From Calvatia gigantea (lineage: Eukaryota; Basidiomycota; Agaricomycetes; Agaricales; Lycoperdaceae): a stretch of 64,000 nt of DNA. Made by a program: the position numbers and the translations under genes. How positions within the stretch are numbered: the first letter of the stretch is position 1; each line of letters starts with the position of its first letter. Positions 61,865 to 64,000 of this stretch are shown piece by piece. Below the pieces are notes generated by a model. That model worked only from the letters and a program-made list of their open reading frames with translations. It made no database searches and was not told the origin of the DNA. The DNA lies in NCBI GenBank assembly GCA_025093985.1, contig JACAAK010000009.1:2046001-2110000 (forward strand). The letters are read 5' to 3'.

Positions 61865-63236
61865 ATGCCTCCACAACCAAGTTCATCCAATGGTCAGCCC
61901 ATGCAAACGACTGTCGCACTCAGCAATGCGCTGATGGTATGAATATACGTGCAACCTCTTCCAAGATTACTGTCGGTATTGATTATTGTCATAGGGGAAA
62001 TATAAACCTGCGAAGATATTCAAGAACAGCGTGGACTCTCCAACCGCTGCGGCACCCTCGCAGCGAACAAACAGTGACCCGAGACATATTACAGGTATAA
62101 CCTTTGACGATAGAGGCGATAGCATTGTGACAAGCGCAGAAGATGAAACTTTTCGCCTGTGGAACTGCAAAAGCGGCAAGCAAGTTTTTTTGTTGTGGTA
62201 CTCGAGACATGTTCTCATTTGATTTTGATCACAGAGCCATTAAAACGTTCTACTCGAAGAAGTATGGAGTGGATTTACCTCGGTTTACGCACAAAAACAC
62301 TGTTATTCTCCATGCTTCAACGAAGGAGGACGATTCAATCCGGTACCATTCCCTCCACGACAACAAGTATCTGCACTATTTTAAGGGCCACAAGGCTAAG
62401 GTCATCTCGTTAGAGGTTTCGCCCATTGATGATGGTTTCATGTCGGGATCAATGGACAAGACAGTTAGGCTATGGGATCTGCGGTCGCCGGCGTGTCGGG
62501 GGCTCCTAGCACTACCTTCAACGCCTATTGTCGCTTACGACTCATCCGGCCTGGTCTTTGCAGTTGCTGTCAATCACTATTCGCGCATCCTCCTTTATGA
62601 CCAAGCCAATTTCGACAAAGCACCTTTTTTAACGATCACCCTCGAAGACCCGACGCTCGCGCTCATCAGCTATCCACCACGGCCAATCTATATCACATCA
62701 CTCTCTTTTTCCACGAATGGCAAATACCTCCTCGTGGGTTGCTCAGGCGATGCACACTACATATTAGACGCGTTCGAAGGTCATCTACTAGCCAAATTGG
62801 AGGGACACGTGGGTTTGGAACGTAGAAGCATGTCTTCTCCCCCAAGCATTGAACCTACAAAGGGAAGTAGTGGTGAAGGAGTTAATTGGACGCCTGATAG
62901 CAAATACGTGATAAGCGGCAGTTTGGACGGGAGAATCCTGATCTGGGATGCCCAGAATCTCCCTCAACGGACAGGACCTGTGGATTTAAAGGCACACCCT
63001 CTCAGATTGCACCCTTTGGTATCACTAGATGGACATCCAGGGCCTTCGAGATGTGTGAGGTTCAACCCAAGATACAATATGATGGTCAGCGCGGGTGCTG
63101 AGCTGGTACGTAATTTTCTGATTTTTGTCTTGTGGTAATTTCTGACAGTGGGATGCAGGCATTCTGGCTACCAGATTATAGCGTGGATACCGAAGAGATA
63201 GCACGAGATTTGTTGAGAAAGAAGGGTTCAGCATAA
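61865..63236 (+). CDS. SWD2: WD-repeat protein Swd2 (COMPASS / cleavage-polyadenylation factor)
   Basis: The first exon is MPPQPSSSNGQPMQTTVAL...NALM (to 61937), joined at 61993 to GKYKPAKIFKNS. The WD repeats read ITFDDRGDSIVTSAEDETF with RLWNCKSGK, then LHYFKGHKAKVISLEVSP, FMSGSMDKTVRLWDL, ITSLSFSTNGKYLLVGCSG, NWTPDSKYVISGSLDGR and RCVRFNPRYNMMVSAG. The last exon (from 63160) gives AFWLPDYSVDTEEIARDLL and ends RKKGSA. In yeast Swd2 is an essential subunit of both the Set1/COMPASS H3K4 methyltransferase and the cleavage-polyadenylation factor. The splice between GKQVF and IKTFYSKK near 62190-62235 is not fully resolved. Confidence 0.93.
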
Positions 63237-63461
63237 CTTCTCGAGTCCCATTCTGTACTTCATACGCATTTTCTATGTAACTTATTTGTGGCATTTACAC
63301 TGGACGCGAGCTGTCATGTGACTTTATGAGGCTCGATCATATGCGTGGAAATGGACGACGAATGTGGACGTGGCAGCCAGCAGCTAAGACACATTTCACT
63401 CCTTCACTCACGGTTTCTTCATCTCGTCCAAACTTTCTGTTTGGCCCGTCCCGGTTTAAAC

Positions 63462-64000
63462 ATGCGTTTCAACTACCTTCCTTTGGCAGCGCTCTCCGTT
63501 GCTGTGTTCGTTTCCTCCGTTTTTGCAGGTGAGTGTCATCCTGTCGTATGCAGTAAAGTACATGACTCTAAACTGGATTCCGTGCATTTCCGGTGATGTC
63601 TAGCCGAACTAACTGAAGTAGTCGAGGAGATCGCAGAACCGGAAATCGTTGTAACCACCTCCTTCCCGGAATCCAACCCGTTCAGTCGTGCGTTGTTCGT
63701 TTCACGTCATGACTTTGTGCAATGTCCTGACCCGTCGGCTTACCGGTATATCATTGACGCATAGAAATTGTTAATGGGGAGAAAAACTCGCTCACATTGA
63801 CTGTGGAAAACAAGTCGGACCGGAACGTCACCCTACTCGGTGTCTCTGGCTCTTTGCATAGACCGGATACGAATGCGCTGATTAAGAATGTGCGTAGTCT
63901 CCTTTCCAGGGCAAGAGGGGAAGACGTAACTGATGAAATCTATAGTTGACCTCATTGAACTATGGTATTCCTCTTCTTGAGGGTGTGACTCTCAACCTTC
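63462..64000 (+). CDS. IRC22: Translocon-associated protein alpha / IRC22 family, 5' part
   Basis: The start at 63462 gives a signal peptide (MRFNYLPLAALSVAVFVSS, cleaved about VFA). An acidic stretch follows (ELTEVVEEIAEPEIVV). Then, after a second intron ending near 63763, comes VNGEKNSLTLTVENKSDRN with VTLLGVSGSLHRP. The last partial exon reads LTSLNYGIPLLEGVTLNL and is cut by the window end. This matches the lumenal domain of TRAP-alpha/SSR1 and yeast Irc22, an ER membrane protein near the Sec61 channel. The transmembrane segment and cytosolic tail lie beyond the window. Confidence 0.88.

Noticed and set aside
61684..62100. 138-codon plus-strand frame across RPB5 exon 1 and SWD2 exon 1
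   Set aside because: It runs antisense to RPB5 and out of frame with SWD2. It is a shadow of two real genes.

Overview
The window reads as nuclear DNA of a filamentous basidiomycete, most likely an Agaricomycete. Nearly every gene is broken by several short introns of about 45-80 bp with GT-AG (occasionally GC-AG) borders. Genes lie on both strands with short gaps. The gene set is eukaryotic and fungal: VPS34, BBP/SF1, XPB, RPB5, SWD2, alpha-aminoadipate lysine synthesis, a fused biotin enzyme and a terpene synthase. Exon coordinates below are my own splice readings, checked by phase where stated; no transcript data were available.

Layout. 1-3202: the 3' end of a Ty1/copia retrotransposon with its 3' LTR, inserted inside a Tc1/mariner element. 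3463-6393: a PCD1-like Nudix gene and an intronless gene of unknown function. 6976-7257: a MITE. 7944-10572: bifunctional biotin gene bioDA. 11077-12681: a complete second Tc1 copy, inverted relative to the first, with the same two in-frame stops. 13053-15078: a secreted FAD-linked oxidoreductase with an apparent one-base deletion. 15300-22541 (minus): VPS34, a secreted ThuA-like protein and a YDJ1-type Hsp40. 23035-32140: RCM1/NSUN5, BBP/SF1 (minus), XPB helicase and a bZIP factor. 32697-37950: uracil-DNA glycosylase (minus) and dolichol kinase. 38690-45106: a large GAF-domain hybrid histidine kinase. 45947-49262 (minus): homocitrate synthase and a VPS71/ZNHIT1 protein. 49530-53053: one reading frame joining cystathionine beta-lyase to mevalonate kinase. 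53054-60861: gene-poor, holding one sesquiterpene-type synthase. 60862-64000: RPB5 and SWD2 diverging from a 97-bp gap, then the start of a TRAP-alpha/IRC22 gene.

The most notable points are the cystathionine beta-lyase/mevalonate kinase fusion; two neighbouring genes whose start codon is split by an intron; inverted Tc1 copies sharing the same nonsense codons, one of them hit by a copia element; long Tc1 inverted repeats bordered at both ends by the same motif; and a Gcn4-type site in front of homocitrate synthase. Apparent one-base frameshifts in three genes could be real mutations or consensus errors. They should be checked before any biological claim is built on those genes. I found no CRISPR array, rRNA or convincing tRNA.
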